NCBI GenBank assembly: GCA_003024985.2
Contig: PXIH01S0008663.1
Source: Euperipatoides rowelli
Taxonomy: Eukaryota > Onychophora > Udeonychophora > Euonychophora > Peripatopsidae
Reading direction: 5' to 3' (one strand)
Length of the DNA: 17,327 nt
Part shown: piece by piece, positions 1 through 8,097 of the stretch
How the letters are laid out: the number at the start of each line of letters is the position of its first letter
How positions within the stretch are numbered: position 1 is the stretch's first letter
Notes under the pieces: generated by a model
Told to the model about the DNA's origin: nothing
Seen by the model: the letters and a program-made list of their open reading frames with translations, nothing else
Database searches by the model: none
Program-made: the position numbers and the translations under genes

Positions 1-178
1 TCATAAACTGTAACAAGCAATATTTTATTTATTATAATATATAAACTCTCTTTGTGAACAATAAACTATAGCCATTAAGCTGTAACTATAGTAACAGCCA
101 GCAGGGATACCTTACTAATATTCTCAGAATGTAAGAACGAGCCACCTACAAGATATATTATTGTCCACCTCTTCTATT

Positions 179-202
179 CGATCCGCCGATCAGAACGGAT
201 CG
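179..202. repeat. Short palindrome CGATCCG...CGGATCG
   Basis: A perfect 7-bp inverted repeat (179-185 and 196-202) surrounds a 10-nt loop. It is followed at 217-237 by a second potential stem, CTCCGG...CCG...CGGAG, around a GTTCGAATCGG stretch that resembles a Pol III B box. The two together could be the remains of a small structured repeat. Function unknown. Confidence 0.45.
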
Positions 203-860
203 TGTTGCATGTTGCTCCGGTTAATCAACCGACGTTCGAATCGGAGGAAAGATAAATATCTCCCCCCCCCCCTGTGAACAGTTCACCTTATACATTTGTT
301 GGAGTACCTGTAATCATGTCTGTTTAATTATCAAGGACTATTCCTTAATTCTCGATGGTTATTATCATGAACTGACATTCTCGTCTTCTTTCTAAGTATC
401 CTCAACCTACCTATATGTCAGCCGTTGCTTGCCTCATCAACCAGCTTTACCTGCTCAACAACTGATGTTCTCCACTACTTACTTTTAAGTAAGGTATCCT
501 TGCCGTGGCCTAGCTAATGGCTTGCTACTTTCACGTCTCTTAATATACTTGTCATTGGTTATATGCTTGCTTAGTCTTAACCCGTTTCAATAAATATATA
601 TATAGATATATTCCATCACATAAATGTTTATGTTATCACTAGCTAATACTTATTTCAGAGCCCCTCCGAAGTAATTAGTGATTCCCCCCTCAACAGTGTA
701 TGAACCCTTTACACTTATCGTAATGAGTACATGGAGGTTAGCCATAGTATAAGAGTTAGCAGGTTACAGATTCATTAGCCCATAGACCCACAACCCCTTA
801 TCCTGCCTAATAAACCCTAAACCCCCATATACCCCTCTTACATTGGCACTCAACCCCAGT

Positions 861-876
861 TTGAGCCCAGGCTCAA
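861..876. repeat. Palindrome TTGAGCC-CA-GGCTCAA
   Basis: A perfect 7-bp inverted repeat has a 2-nt centre. A 16-nt palindrome of mixed composition is unusual in such AT-rich DNA, but nothing next to it explains a role. Confidence 0.5.
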
Positions 877-1022
877 TTAAAATATATATATATCAAAATT
901 TAAACTTAAAATCAAACAAAAACAAACTTTTATTTCAGGATAGACTTTCAGCAAGTTAACAGAGCAAAAATGCATCTAATCCTAGAAACAACTACTTGAA
1001 GTGGAATAGGGTTAGCATTCTT

Positions 1023-1047
1023 TTTTTTTTTGCTTTGCAAAAAAAAA
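1023..1047. repeat. T-run/A-run hairpin
   Basis: T9-GC-TTT-GC-A9 forms a perfect 11-bp hairpin with a 3-nt loop, inside a longer T11...A9 context. It is probably a by-product of homopolymer expansion on either side of a GC-TTT-GC core. It lies about 160 bases before the ORF at 1205. Confidence 0.5.
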
Positions 1048-1204
1048 TAAAAAATAAAAGTAAGTTAATTAAGGCCTAGTTTTAAGTAATTTTAACTAGA
1101 TTTCAAGTGTAAATAGCGCTGCTGTGTTTATAAGCTTGCACGCGCATTAAATTATAAACTTTTGCCAAGCGTGTAAATACAGTACATTAAAAACTAAGCT
1201 TAAA

Positions 1205-1678
1205 ATGTCTAATGAAAACTTGGACGAGTTAGTGGAGGAAGGATTGACACCTGCAGGGCAATCGACGCCCCAGGACTCACTAGAGTCAATCGAAAGCTCC
1301 AGTGGTGGAGAGGTAGGCTTAATGTCAACCAAATCCTTTGAAATATTAGTACAAATGATGAAGGAAATGAAAAATGACATGATACAAAATAACCTAAACC
1401 TAAAAGCAGATCTGAGCATAGAAATAAAGCAAAACAGTGCAGACGTTGAACATAAAATAAAACAAAATAGTTTAGAAGCTCTAGAGCAAAATAAATTAAA
1501 TTTAAAAGAAGTTCAAGAGCAAACTAAATTAGATTTAAAAGAGGCCCTAGAACAAACTAAGCTAGATTTGAAAGAAGCGCTAGAGCTAAACAACCAAACA
1601 TTAAGGCTAGAGATAAGAAACGAACTAGAACAAACTAAGAGCCAAATAAAAGCAGAAATAAAAAAATTCATTACTTAA
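1205..1678 (+). CDS. Hypothetical coiled-coil protein, possible Gag N-terminus
   Basis: An intact 157-residue ORF begins at an ATG preceded by AAA, an acceptable eukaryotic start context, and ends at TAA. Residues 1-40 are acidic, Ser-rich and low in hydrophobics, so probably disordered. From about residue 44 to the end the protein is a predicted long helix rich in Leu, Lys, Glu, Gln and Asn, with near-identical 11-residue repeats at 91-134. There is no signal peptide, membrane segment, zinc knuckle or enzyme motif. Charged coiled-coil regions with this composition occur near the N-terminus of some retrotransposon Gag proteins, and the surroundings are transposon-rich, so a truncated Gag is one reading. 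A first exon or a lineage-specific gene is another. I do not recognise the family. The antisense ORF over the same span is a shadow. Confidence 0.5.
   Translation: MSNENLDELVEEGLTPAGQSTPQDSLESIESSSGGEVGLMSTKSFEILVQMMKEMKNDMIQNNLNLKADLSIEIKQNSADVEHKIKQNSLEALEQNKLNLKEVQEQTKLDLKEALEQTKLDLKEALELNNQTLRLEIRNELEQTKSQIKAEIKKFIT
1475..1606 (+). repeat. Four 33-nt repeats encoding 11-residue units
   Basis: Residues 91-134 of the ORF at 1205 are four consecutive 11-residue units: EALEQNKLNLK, EVQEQTKLDLK, EALEQTKLDLK and a diverged fourth. Units 2 and 3 are nearly identical at DNA level too. A hendecad (11-residue) period gives a nearly straight or slightly right-handed coiled coil, unlike a heptad. 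Similarity at both DNA and protein level suggests fairly recent expansion by slippage or unequal exchange. Confidence 0.8.
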
Positions 1679-2525
1679 ACAGGTTCAATTTCATTATGAA
1701 GCATTTAGGTATTCTAAGGATTTTATTCAATACTCAAACGTAGATTTCCACCAGAATAAAACTGTATACAGAAACATTCCATTTGTTCTTTTCAATATCT
1801 GTGAGATTCTTTCATTTGATATTCAAGGTCTTTTAACCAAAATGAGTGCCAGAATTCTGATTGACATAAATAAAAATATCTTTTCATTCCTGAAATAATA
1901 ATTCTAGTGGATTTTATTAAAATAAGCATCAGAAATAGGCTAAGATAAGACAAAATCTCAAAATATTTGACAATCAAAAGCTATTCTGACCAAATGAATA
2001 ACTTATACCCTTAACTGGATAACTTTACATAAAAATAGAAAAACATTAAATTAATATTTTCAGATTAAAATTATAAATAGATTTCTATGAAATTCAACAA
2101 TTCTGATTCATTTCTACACACAAATCCTATATCATACATCACTTTAAAGATATATGTCAATAAAACTTTTAGTGATAGTATAAGTAGTATTCATTTAATT
2201 AATGAATTTCTCTTTTTTTTTTAATTTAATGTTCCATTAATTTATATTAATATTTACAAAAAAATTGTTGATGTAGCAATACATCATCATCTGCTGAGAA
2301 TTTCAAGGATCTATGTCCATTTTTTACTTTTTTCAACCTGCTGTGTGAATTGATTCTTAAAATCATAAAGTTTCGTCTCCTTTTGTCTTTATTTTGCTGT
2401 CCATTCTTGGGAATGATATATAAACCTAATTAAAAAGATCTATCTCCAAATCACTTAATTTTTTCAGTATTATAAGGCTCTATCTACAACAGCTTGAAAA
2501 AAGGGAAAAATGGACATGGAATCTT
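1679..2525. other. AT-rich interval, no supported gene
   Basis: Very AT-rich with many stop codons. One plus-strand frame stays open for about 75 codons at 1662-1887. It has no ATG at its start and begins beside a weak acceptor-like AAACAG at 1677-1682. An ORF that long is not surprising by chance at this composition. Nothing else is identifiable before the left target duplication of the retrotransposon. Confidence 0.5.
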
Positions 2526-2530
2526 GTAAT
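2526..2530. repeat. Left target-site duplication GTAAT
   Basis: These five bases abut the 5' LTR. The same GTAAT sits immediately after the 3' LTR at 6957-6961. Five bp is the usual duplication for Ty3/Gypsy integrases, and the match fixes both outer ends of the element. Confidence 0.85.
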
Positions 2531-2804
2531 TGTGACTATAATTCCTTATAGTTAATGATATACAGACTTTGATGACATATTAATGTGAGGCCATACTTTG
2601 TATGGTACAACAGTTGTCGCTGGGCATGCCCCAATTACATAATAAGGCTGAGTGCAAATGTAAGTCATTGTTTTATTTAGTAGGCTAACTTGAATGAATA
2701 AATAATCATTGATAGTATTTCATCAATATTAATTATGTGTTTAATGTGTTATGCTACTACAGTATAGTAGAGTTACAGTACATCTTAGTTAAACAGATAT
2801 CACA
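2531..2804 (+). repeat. 5' LTR
   Basis: 274 bp, beginning TG and ending CA. It aligns along its whole length with 6688-6956, with about 91% identity apart from an extra ~4 bp near the start. An AATAAA polyadenylation signal lies at 2697-2702, and a CTACTA...TAGTAG inverted repeat follows at about 2754-2770. No convincing TATA box can be singled out in such AT-rich sequence. Confidence 0.93.
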
Positions 2805-2822
2805 TGGTGAATCCATATGGGG
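2805..2822 (+). promoter_or_regulatory. Candidate tRNA primer-binding site
   Basis: TGGTGAATCC immediately follows the CA end of the 5' LTR. TGG complements the CCA end of a tRNA, which is where minus-strand DNA synthesis is primed. The G at offset 16 would match the conserved C61 of a tRNA. I cannot assign the tRNA species. Eight bases further on, the gag start is reached. Confidence 0.65.
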
Positions 2823-2829
2823 GAAAAAA

Positions 2830-3610
2830 ATGGCCATAACTCCGAGTAAGAAGCCTAGCACAGCAGTGAGTTTCAGAATGCCAGAACCTCTATCGTTACG
2901 GGGCAATTTGGCTGAGAATTTTAAAAATTTCAAAAGTAGATTCGACATTTATATGAAGGCCACAAGAAATATTGATCAAGATGATTATGTTAAGGTAGCG
3001 ATACTCTAAAACATAATAGGAGAGGACACACATGATGTGTTTGACACATTTGAAATGACTAACAATGAAGAAACCGAATATGACGTTGTAATAAAAGTCT
3101 TTGAAAAATATTGTATACCCAGAAAAAATGTTGTGTGCGAGAGATATAATTTTTATAGTAGGAACAGACAAGTAGGAGAAACTTTTGATGAGTTCCTAAC
3201 TGATATAAGTAGACTGAGCAAAATGTGGAAATTTGGAAGTCTAAATGATTTTATGTTAAAATATTGCATCAAGCTAGGAGCAGTGGATCAAGCTCTTCAT
3301 GAGAGATTACTAAGAATACCTTACTTGGATTTGGATAAAGCCGTAGAGTACTGCCAAGCTGCAGAGATTTCTCAGGAACAGGTGAAAATAATCCAAGGGG
3401 AGAAGAGGCTAAATGCAATAAGTAAAAATCTTGAGTGGCACAAAAAAGGAAGTAAAATGGCAGAATTTGTTAATCGTCATAAGGAAAAATCTAATAATGA
3501 ATATGACTGTATAAAATGTGGCCGAAGTCACTGACCTATGAACCTTTGGTAAAATGTGCCATAACTGTAACAAGAAAAATCATTTTACTGTAGGGTGCCT
3601 AGCTAAATAA
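2830..3610 (+). pseudogene. gag: Gag remnant with two zinc knuckles
   Basis: The Gag polyprotein forms the virus-like particle and binds element RNA. The start chosen is the ATG at 2830, the first after the LTR; an upstream ATG at 2737 lies inside the LTR. The early region carries a PLSLRGNLAENFKNFKSRF stretch typical of Ty3/Gypsy capsid proteins. One in-frame TAA at 3007-3009 interrupts it; the same frame then continues to a TGA at 3532-3534. A first knuckle begins C-x2-C-G-R-S-H at about 3508-3531. Its last Cys is lost at a frameshift between 3532 and 3545. A second, complete knuckle C-x2-C-x4-H-x4-C lies at 3557-3598 in the new frame, which stops at 3608. Lesions visible: one nonsense codon, one frameshift and one damaged zinc finger. 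Confidence 0.88.
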
Positions 3611-3781
3611 CATCCAAAATAAGAGGAGACAACAAAAGAATACTTTTATGAAGAAAAAGGAGGGACTAACTGTATCAGACCACGAACGATCTGATGAAAA
3701 TGTCTTCAGACTGTATTCCATAAATAAAAACAAAATTGGATGCTTACATGGATGGAAACATTAAAAATAAAGAATGAAGAA

Positions 3782-4093
3782 ATTTGATTCAAACTTTATA
3801 ATGATTTGGAGATAAATATATTGCCATTAGACCATTACCGTAAAAGAAAAAATGGAGAATCAGGAAAAATAACTCCAATAAAAGTTGTTGCTTATGGAGG
3901 TACAGTTTTGAAACTGGAAGGTGTGTTAAAGTTAAGATGTACTAGGGGCTCAGATAAGGTAAGCCAAGATTTTATAATATTAAATACAAATGATGTATCA
4001 ATATTGAGTAATTATATAAACAAAGTGGAGTTTATTAATCATAACAATAAAACATTTGAGGGGATAGTATGCTATCCATTAAACAAAAAATAA
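3782..4093 (+). pseudogene. Aspartic protease remnant, active site lost
   Basis: The retropepsin domain would cleave the polyprotein. The readable frame ends at TAA 4091-4093. The match to the family rests on an INILPL segment (about 3812-3829), the VVAYGG...LKLEGVLKLRC flap-side pattern near residues 28-46 of the frame, and a VSILSNY segment where the family usually has an ILG motif. In the position of the catalytic D-T-G the codons read Y-N-D (3797-3805), and a TGA sits just upstream at 3785-3787, so the enzyme is dead twice over. The stretch 3611-3781 between Gag and this domain is degenerate with multiple stops in all frames. Confidence 0.75.
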
Positions 4094-4109
4094 GAATCAT
4101 AGAAGGAGC

Positions 4110-4844
4110 ACTCCACAAAATAATGTTGCATATAGAATAACAGAAAGTTTGAAAGAAAGGCTAAAACAAACCTTACACTCCTATGAATCTAATAATATAA
4201 CAAAAGTAACACACCCTACAGATTGGGTGCATAATTTGGTAATCAGGGAGAAAAGGGGGGAAAACTTTAAGACTCTGTCTTGACACTAAGGAAATCCGCA
4301 TAGGGTTTTAAAACAAACATTTTCAAATTCCAACATTAAATGACATAACTCTGAAGCTAACTAACAAAAGCCTATATACTGCTTTAGATATGAGCAATGA
4401 TTTTTTTCAACTCCAACTAGACAGAGCAAGCAGTGAGTTATGCAGTCTTTACAGCCTATATGGAAGATATAAATTCAATCGGATGCCCTTTGGTTTGGCC
4501 TCTACACCTGAGATATTTCAGAGGATAACATCACAAATATTTGGGGAAATCGAGGGTATAGTAACATACTTTGATATCTTATTATAGCTACAGAAACAAA
4601 AATGCAACATTATAACATTTTAAACAAAGTAATAATCAAGGATAAATGATTATAATTTAACTTTCAAAGCTGAGAAGTTACTGTTTAAGGTAGAGAAGGT
4701 AAAGTACATGGGGCAAATGTTCTCAGTGAGAGGAAGTGATCCAGACCCTGATAAGGTAGCAGTTATTATGAATTTAAAACAGCCAACCAACAAAAAAGAA
4801 TTGCAGGTAATGCTAGGTATGATTAATTATTTAGGGACTATATA
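4110..4844 (+). pseudogene. pol: Reverse transcriptase remnant, catalytic Asp pair broken
   Basis: RNA-directed DNA polymerase of the element. N-terminal block at 4110-4283 (HPTDWVHNLVI, the family PTDW motif) ends at TGA. A frameshift at or near the G6 run 4255-4260 shifts to the frame carrying LRLCLD, then a TAA at 4309-4311, then LDMSNDFFQLQL with the first catalytic Asp, RMPFGLASTPEIFQR, and the active-site loop. There the usual Y-x-D-D is Y-F-D followed directly by ILL (4567-4584), so one Asp codon is missing, most simply by a 3-nt deletion. TAG follows at 4585. Further pieces run in two more frames: a TKMQHYNILNKV block to TGA 4647, then KVKYMG...DPDPDKV...NKKELQVMLGMINYLG (4648-4854). 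At least four frame breaks are present. Confidence 0.9.
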
Positions 4845-5432
4845 CCACAGCTAGCACATATCTCTGCACTCATGAGGTCATTACTGAGAAAAGGAATACA
4901 ATGGTCATGGCAACATGAACATGATTCAGCACTCAATGAGAATAAAGAAAGAATTAGCAATCGTCCGACCTTGAAGTGTTTTGATCCCAAGGGAGAAGTA
5001 ACTATACAGACTGATAGTAGTAGTGAAGGACTAGGCTGTTGTTTGTTAGTTAATGGACAACCTGTTAGCTTTGCATCATGCAATTTAATNNCAGCTGAGA
5101 AAATTTTGCACAAATAGATAAAGTGCTACTGATATGCATGCAAAAAGTTTCATTCTTTTATAAATGGTCGAAGAGTGCTAGTCAATAGTGATCGTAAGCC
5201 ACTGGAATCCATAATAAAGATGGCTATGGGGGAAGTAAATGTAAGACTACAGAGGATGTGTCTGCATTTACTAAAGTATAACATTGAAATTAAATACCTG
5301 CCAGGAAAACTAATGTTGGTAGCTGATCTGTTATCAAGAAATTACCAACAGGGAGGAAAAGAAGATGCAATAGAATTTGACAGAATACATATCGTAAAGA
5401 AGATACTACCAGTTTCTGAAGGAAGAATGTAG
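4845..5432 (+). pseudogene. RNase H domain remnant, catalytic Glu changed to Val
   Basis: The RNase H removes the RNA template during reverse transcription. The frame 4845-5117 holds the connection region (SLLRKGIQWSWQHEHD) and the strand with the first catalytic Asp in QTDSSSEGLG. Two undetermined bases fall at 5090-5091. TAG at 5115 marks a frame break. In the frame that continues the homology (5108-5146, AQIDK...), the codon that in this family encodes the catalytic Glu is GTG (Val, 5123-5125). Another shift returns to frame for FHSFINGRRVLVNSDRKPLE, which keeps the third catalytic Asp but has Arg in place of the usual His after it. The domain closes with RLQRM...KYLPGKLMLVADLLSR, the family's signature end, and TAG at 5430-5432. 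Confidence 0.88.
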
Positions 5433-6481
5433 TCACTGAAGAGAGAAACATTAATGGATGATGACTTGAGACAAATAAAAGACTACTGGGGAAAAAGATG
5501 GCATAACAGAAGGAATAAAGTGGCTGAAGGTGTCAAATGGGCCTGGAAATTAAAAACTAAGCTACATTTTAAAAAAGACCTGCTAATGTTAGAAGACAAA
5601 TAGTCATACCAAATAAGCTGCAAGGGAGATGCTAAAAATTATTCATGATAACCATTATGGAGTTGTAAAAAGCAAGAGAAGAGCAAGGCAACTGCTGTAT
5701 TGGCCGGGCATTTAAAGCAAATAGAAGACATGGTATTGTCCTGTAAGCTCTGTGAGAAGTATCGTACAGAATGTAAAATAACCGATCATACAAAGGCTGG
5801 TTCCAGAATATCCTTAGAAGTCATAGGTATGGACATTTGCAAATTTGGGGGCAGATATTACCTGGTAGTGGCATGCTACTTAACAAAGTGGTTGGACATA
5901 AAAGAGCTGAAGCCCAAGGCATGAGAATAAACCATAATAAAATTAAAAGTGCTCTTTGCAACTCATGGCATACCTAGGGTAATGGTATCTGACAATGTAC
6001 CATTTTGTAGCCTGGCATTCAAAAAATTTGGAGAGAGTTGGGACATAAATCAAACTTTTAGTAGCCCATATTATCCTAAGTCAAATGGCCTTGCTGAAAG
6101 GATGATGGGAGTATCGAAGTCACTAATGAAAAAGTTGACAGATGATTCAGATTTGGAGATGGCACTGTTGAATTATAGAACGAGTCCAAATGAAGGAATG
6201 ACTGAATCACCAGCACAGATGGTGATGGGAAGACAATTGAGGACAAAAATACCAATACCCACATATATGATGGAACCAGAGAGGAGAAATAATGCAAAAA
6301 CAGAGATGAGGGAAAACAAAGAACGGCAGCATAAATATTATAACAGGCATACCAAGTGGAGACCACCAATGGAATAAGGATATAGGAATGGCAACCAGCC
6401 ATAATAAAAAGTGCTCATGAAAATCCTTGTTCCTATATAGTAATAGGAGAAAATAATAAAACTTACAGGAGAAACTTGTGA
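5433..6481 (+). pseudogene. Integrase remnant, D-D-E residues retained
   Basis: Integrase inserts element cDNA into the host chromosome. The linker (5433-5603) ends at TAG. After two shifts, an HDNH pair at 5644-5655 and a C-x2-C at 5742-5753 give the HHCC zinc domain; a TAA at 5713 and a shift fall between them. The core lies in one frame from 5700 with stops at 5922 and 5928: Asp in GMDICK (5832-5834), Asp in VSDN (5991-5993), Glu in NGLAER (6096-6098). The spacing between the last two is 34 residues rather than the family's 35, suggesting one lost codon in the VSDNVPF region. TAA at 6375 and a shift precede the C-terminal module, where WQPAI...CSYIV...KTYRRN matches the gypsy GPY/F-type end and stops at TGA 6479-6481. 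The antisense frames here are shadows. Confidence 0.92.
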
Positions 6482-6666
6482 GACATAAGGAGGTCCTGGA
6501 ATGCTGTGGTTGCAGAACACCACTTGATGACACTGAACTTTGGGAGGGTGAGATGATCAAGTCAGAGGAGATGATAGTCCCAAGAAAAAGTGAATCAAAG
6601 GAGTATATGACACGAGTTGGCAGAAAAATGAGGAAACCAGCATGGCATAAAGATTATGTGAAATAA
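6478..6666 (+). pseudogene. Pol C-terminal tail remnant
   Basis: After a frame change at 6478-6481 the reading frame stays open to TAA at 6664-6666. Its last third, TRVGRKMRKPAWHKDYV, matches the basic R-x-G-R...KP...W-x-K-D-Y-V tail that closes many Ty3/Gypsy pol proteins, just before the polypurine tract. There is no in-frame start codon of its own; it is the end of the pol protein rather than a separate gene. The middle is acidic and shows no known motif. Confidence 0.75.
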
Positions 6667-6675
6667 ACTTTGTTT

Positions 6676-6687
6676 AAGGGGGAAGAG
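6676..6687 (+). promoter_or_regulatory. Polypurine tract
   Basis: AAGGGGGAAGAG lies directly against the TG start of the 3' LTR and is the only all-purine 12-mer with a G5 core in this part of the element. In LTR elements this tract resists RNase H and primes plus-strand DNA. Its exact abutment confirms the LTR start at 6688. Confidence 0.88.
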
Positions 6688-6956
6688 TGATGTATTCCTT
6701 ATAGTCAGTGTTATACAGATTTTGATGACATATAAATGTGAGGCCATACTTTGTATGGTACAACAGTTGTTGCTGCGCATACCCAATTACATAGTAAGGC
6801 TGAGCACAAATGTAAGTCATTGTATTATTTAGTAGGCTAACCTGAATGAATAAATAATTATTGATAGTATTTCCTCAATATTAAGTATGTGTTTAATTTA
6901 TTATACTACTACAGTATAGTAGAATTACAGTACATCTTAGTTAAGCAGATGTCTCA
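6688..6956 (+). repeat. 3' LTR
   Basis: 269 bp, TG...CA, paired with 2531-2804. AATAAA is conserved at 6849-6854. The differences from the 5' LTR are mostly transitions scattered along the length, as expected from independent decay after insertion rather than gene conversion. Confidence 0.93.
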
Positions 6957-6961
6957 GTAAT
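6957..6961. repeat. Right target-site duplication GTAAT
   Basis: Identical to 2526-2530. Removing the element would give an uninterrupted CTTGTAATTTTCAG at the pre-insertion site. Confidence 0.85.
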
Positions 6962-8097
6962 TTTCAGTGGATGACATGCTAAACTAATGACATTGAGTTA
7001 AACGTTACTATACAAAGTCTTTTACTAATGCTAACTACTTTATTTTTGCTAGTGATAAAAATAAGAGTTGTACAGTTTAATAAATTTAGTAAATTTTTTG
7101 AAACTTAAACTTTTTACATTTTTTGTTGATTCATAGCCTACAGATTTATTATTTAAAATAACACTTAAAATTTCAGAATCCGATGATGAGAAAGCTATTC
7201 ATTTATTTATTTGTGTTATTTAACCTTCAGTCAGGTGTAGCAGATCTAGCTGATATCAACACCATTTTTTCCCAGTTGCAGTTTAATTATAGTAAGTAGA
7301 ATCCCCTACCATTGGGCAGCTTAATATTTTGATATCTTCCTTCGATAGGTTGAAAAAAATTATGACAAAGTCCCCAAGGTTGTGGAAGACCATTTTATCA
7401 ATTTGATACACCACACCCGTTCATGTTTTATTTTTGTAATTATTAGTTTGATAATATAAAGGAATAGACCATTTTTAAACTTTTCACTTAAGTGTAATAT
7501 ACATATTATAAGTATATATTAAATAATAAGCACCAAAAATTATCTTTACCTGGCTAATGCAGCTCTTCAACAGCATTGTGCATATAGAAGTAAACAAAGA
7601 TTCAAATATAATAACATGTATAAAAGTAAAACTCTAGAATTGGATAAAATAAAGTAGAGATTCTATATGGAATGATAGGCTAATTATTGGATCATAAGGA
7701 TGAAGATTAATAAAAAAGAAATATATGCTGGACAACCTTTAGAATTACCCAGTCCAGCGATCAGAGAAATGTTTTTTGCTAGCCGAAAGCAGCTCTTTGA
7801 ACTTGTACCTGAAGCTATCTTAGTTTAATTTAAGTCTAAATTAAAGTGTATAACAATTATAAATAAATAATACTCATTTCATGCGTATAAATATAAATTA
7901 TAAATGAATCTAACTGATGCAGCTTCAATTTTTACACTTAAAATTGCATGGAAAATATATTTTTCCTCGATCGAATTGGGTAAAAAATTAATTCTATCCC
8001 CAAAACTTTAATTTTATTTATTTATTTTGGGAAAAAATTCATTTTAAATTTTAAAAAAATAAACAATTTGTTTGATCGACTGAAAATTATCATAATA
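6962..8097. other. AT-rich interval with two unidentified protein-like stretches
   Basis: No gene can be called. Two short plus-strand stretches look more like coding sequence than their surroundings: 7349-7459 (36 codons, opening right after an AG, NYDKVPKVVEDHF) and 7700-7828 (42 codons from an ATG, LELPSPAIREMFFASRK). Either could be an exon, a fragment of a transposon gene, or chance. I cannot name a family. The rest is A/T-dominated with no repeats of note. Confidence 0.4.
7700..7828 (+). other. Possible small ORF or exon, unidentified
   Basis: 42 codons run from an ATG to TAA; the frame is already open from 7679. The composition is balanced (Pro, Glu, Arg, Phe, Leu) rather than the Lys/Asn/Ile/Phe bias of random AT-rich frames. 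The central part PSPAIREMFFASRKQLFELV is amphipathic and helix-like. There is no recognisable domain, and flanking splice signals are weak, so this stays a candidate. Confidence 0.25.

Larger units (their letters stand above)
1..1204. other. Non-coding, C-rich patches with small palindromes
   Basis: No reading frame of note is visible. The stretch is less AT-rich than most of the window and has many C runs on the plus strand (C11 at 262-272, and several runs between 786 and 858). Two positions look like 3' splice acceptors, pyrimidine-rich then TTTCAG, near 658 and 940. This could be the 5' UTR, intron or LTR/leader of whatever carries the ORF at 1205, but no LTR boundary can be drawn because no second copy is present. 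The assignment is inference only. Confidence 0.4.
2531..6956 (+). mobile_element. Degenerate Ty3/Gypsy LTR retrotransposon, full length
   Basis: A 4.43-kb element contains, in order, 5' LTR, primer-binding-site candidate, gag, protease, reverse transcriptase, RNase H, integrase, a pol C-terminal tail, polypurine tract and 3' LTR, flanked by a 5-bp target duplication. Integrase after RNase H is the Ty3/Gypsy order; Ty1/Copia has it before RT. Two zinc knuckles at the Gag end and no chromodomain-like tail suggest a non-chromoviral lineage, perhaps near Mag, but lineage placement is tentative. No env-like ORF follows pol. The LTRs differ at roughly 23 of about 265 aligned positions by hand count, so the insertion is old. 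Every domain except the integrase active site shows inactivating lesions. It cannot encode working proteins. Confidence 0.95.

Noticed and set aside
717-750. Possible LTR end (GTACA) followed by a TGG... primer site at 733
   Set aside because: There is no second LTR copy in the window, no matching 5' boundary, and a TGG after CA is common by chance.
815-826. CCCTAAACCCCC resembling a telomere repeat
   Set aside because: Only about one and a half units, with no tandem continuation. The surrounding C runs do not keep a 6- or 7-bp period.
2757-3171. Antisense ORFs over the 5' LTR and gag
   Set aside because: They are shadows of the LTR and Gag frames, with hydrophobic, motif-free translations.
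6076-6786. Several antisense ORFs of 61-117 codons over integrase and the pol tail
   Set aside because: They lie opposite well-supported integrase homology and have no recognisable domains.
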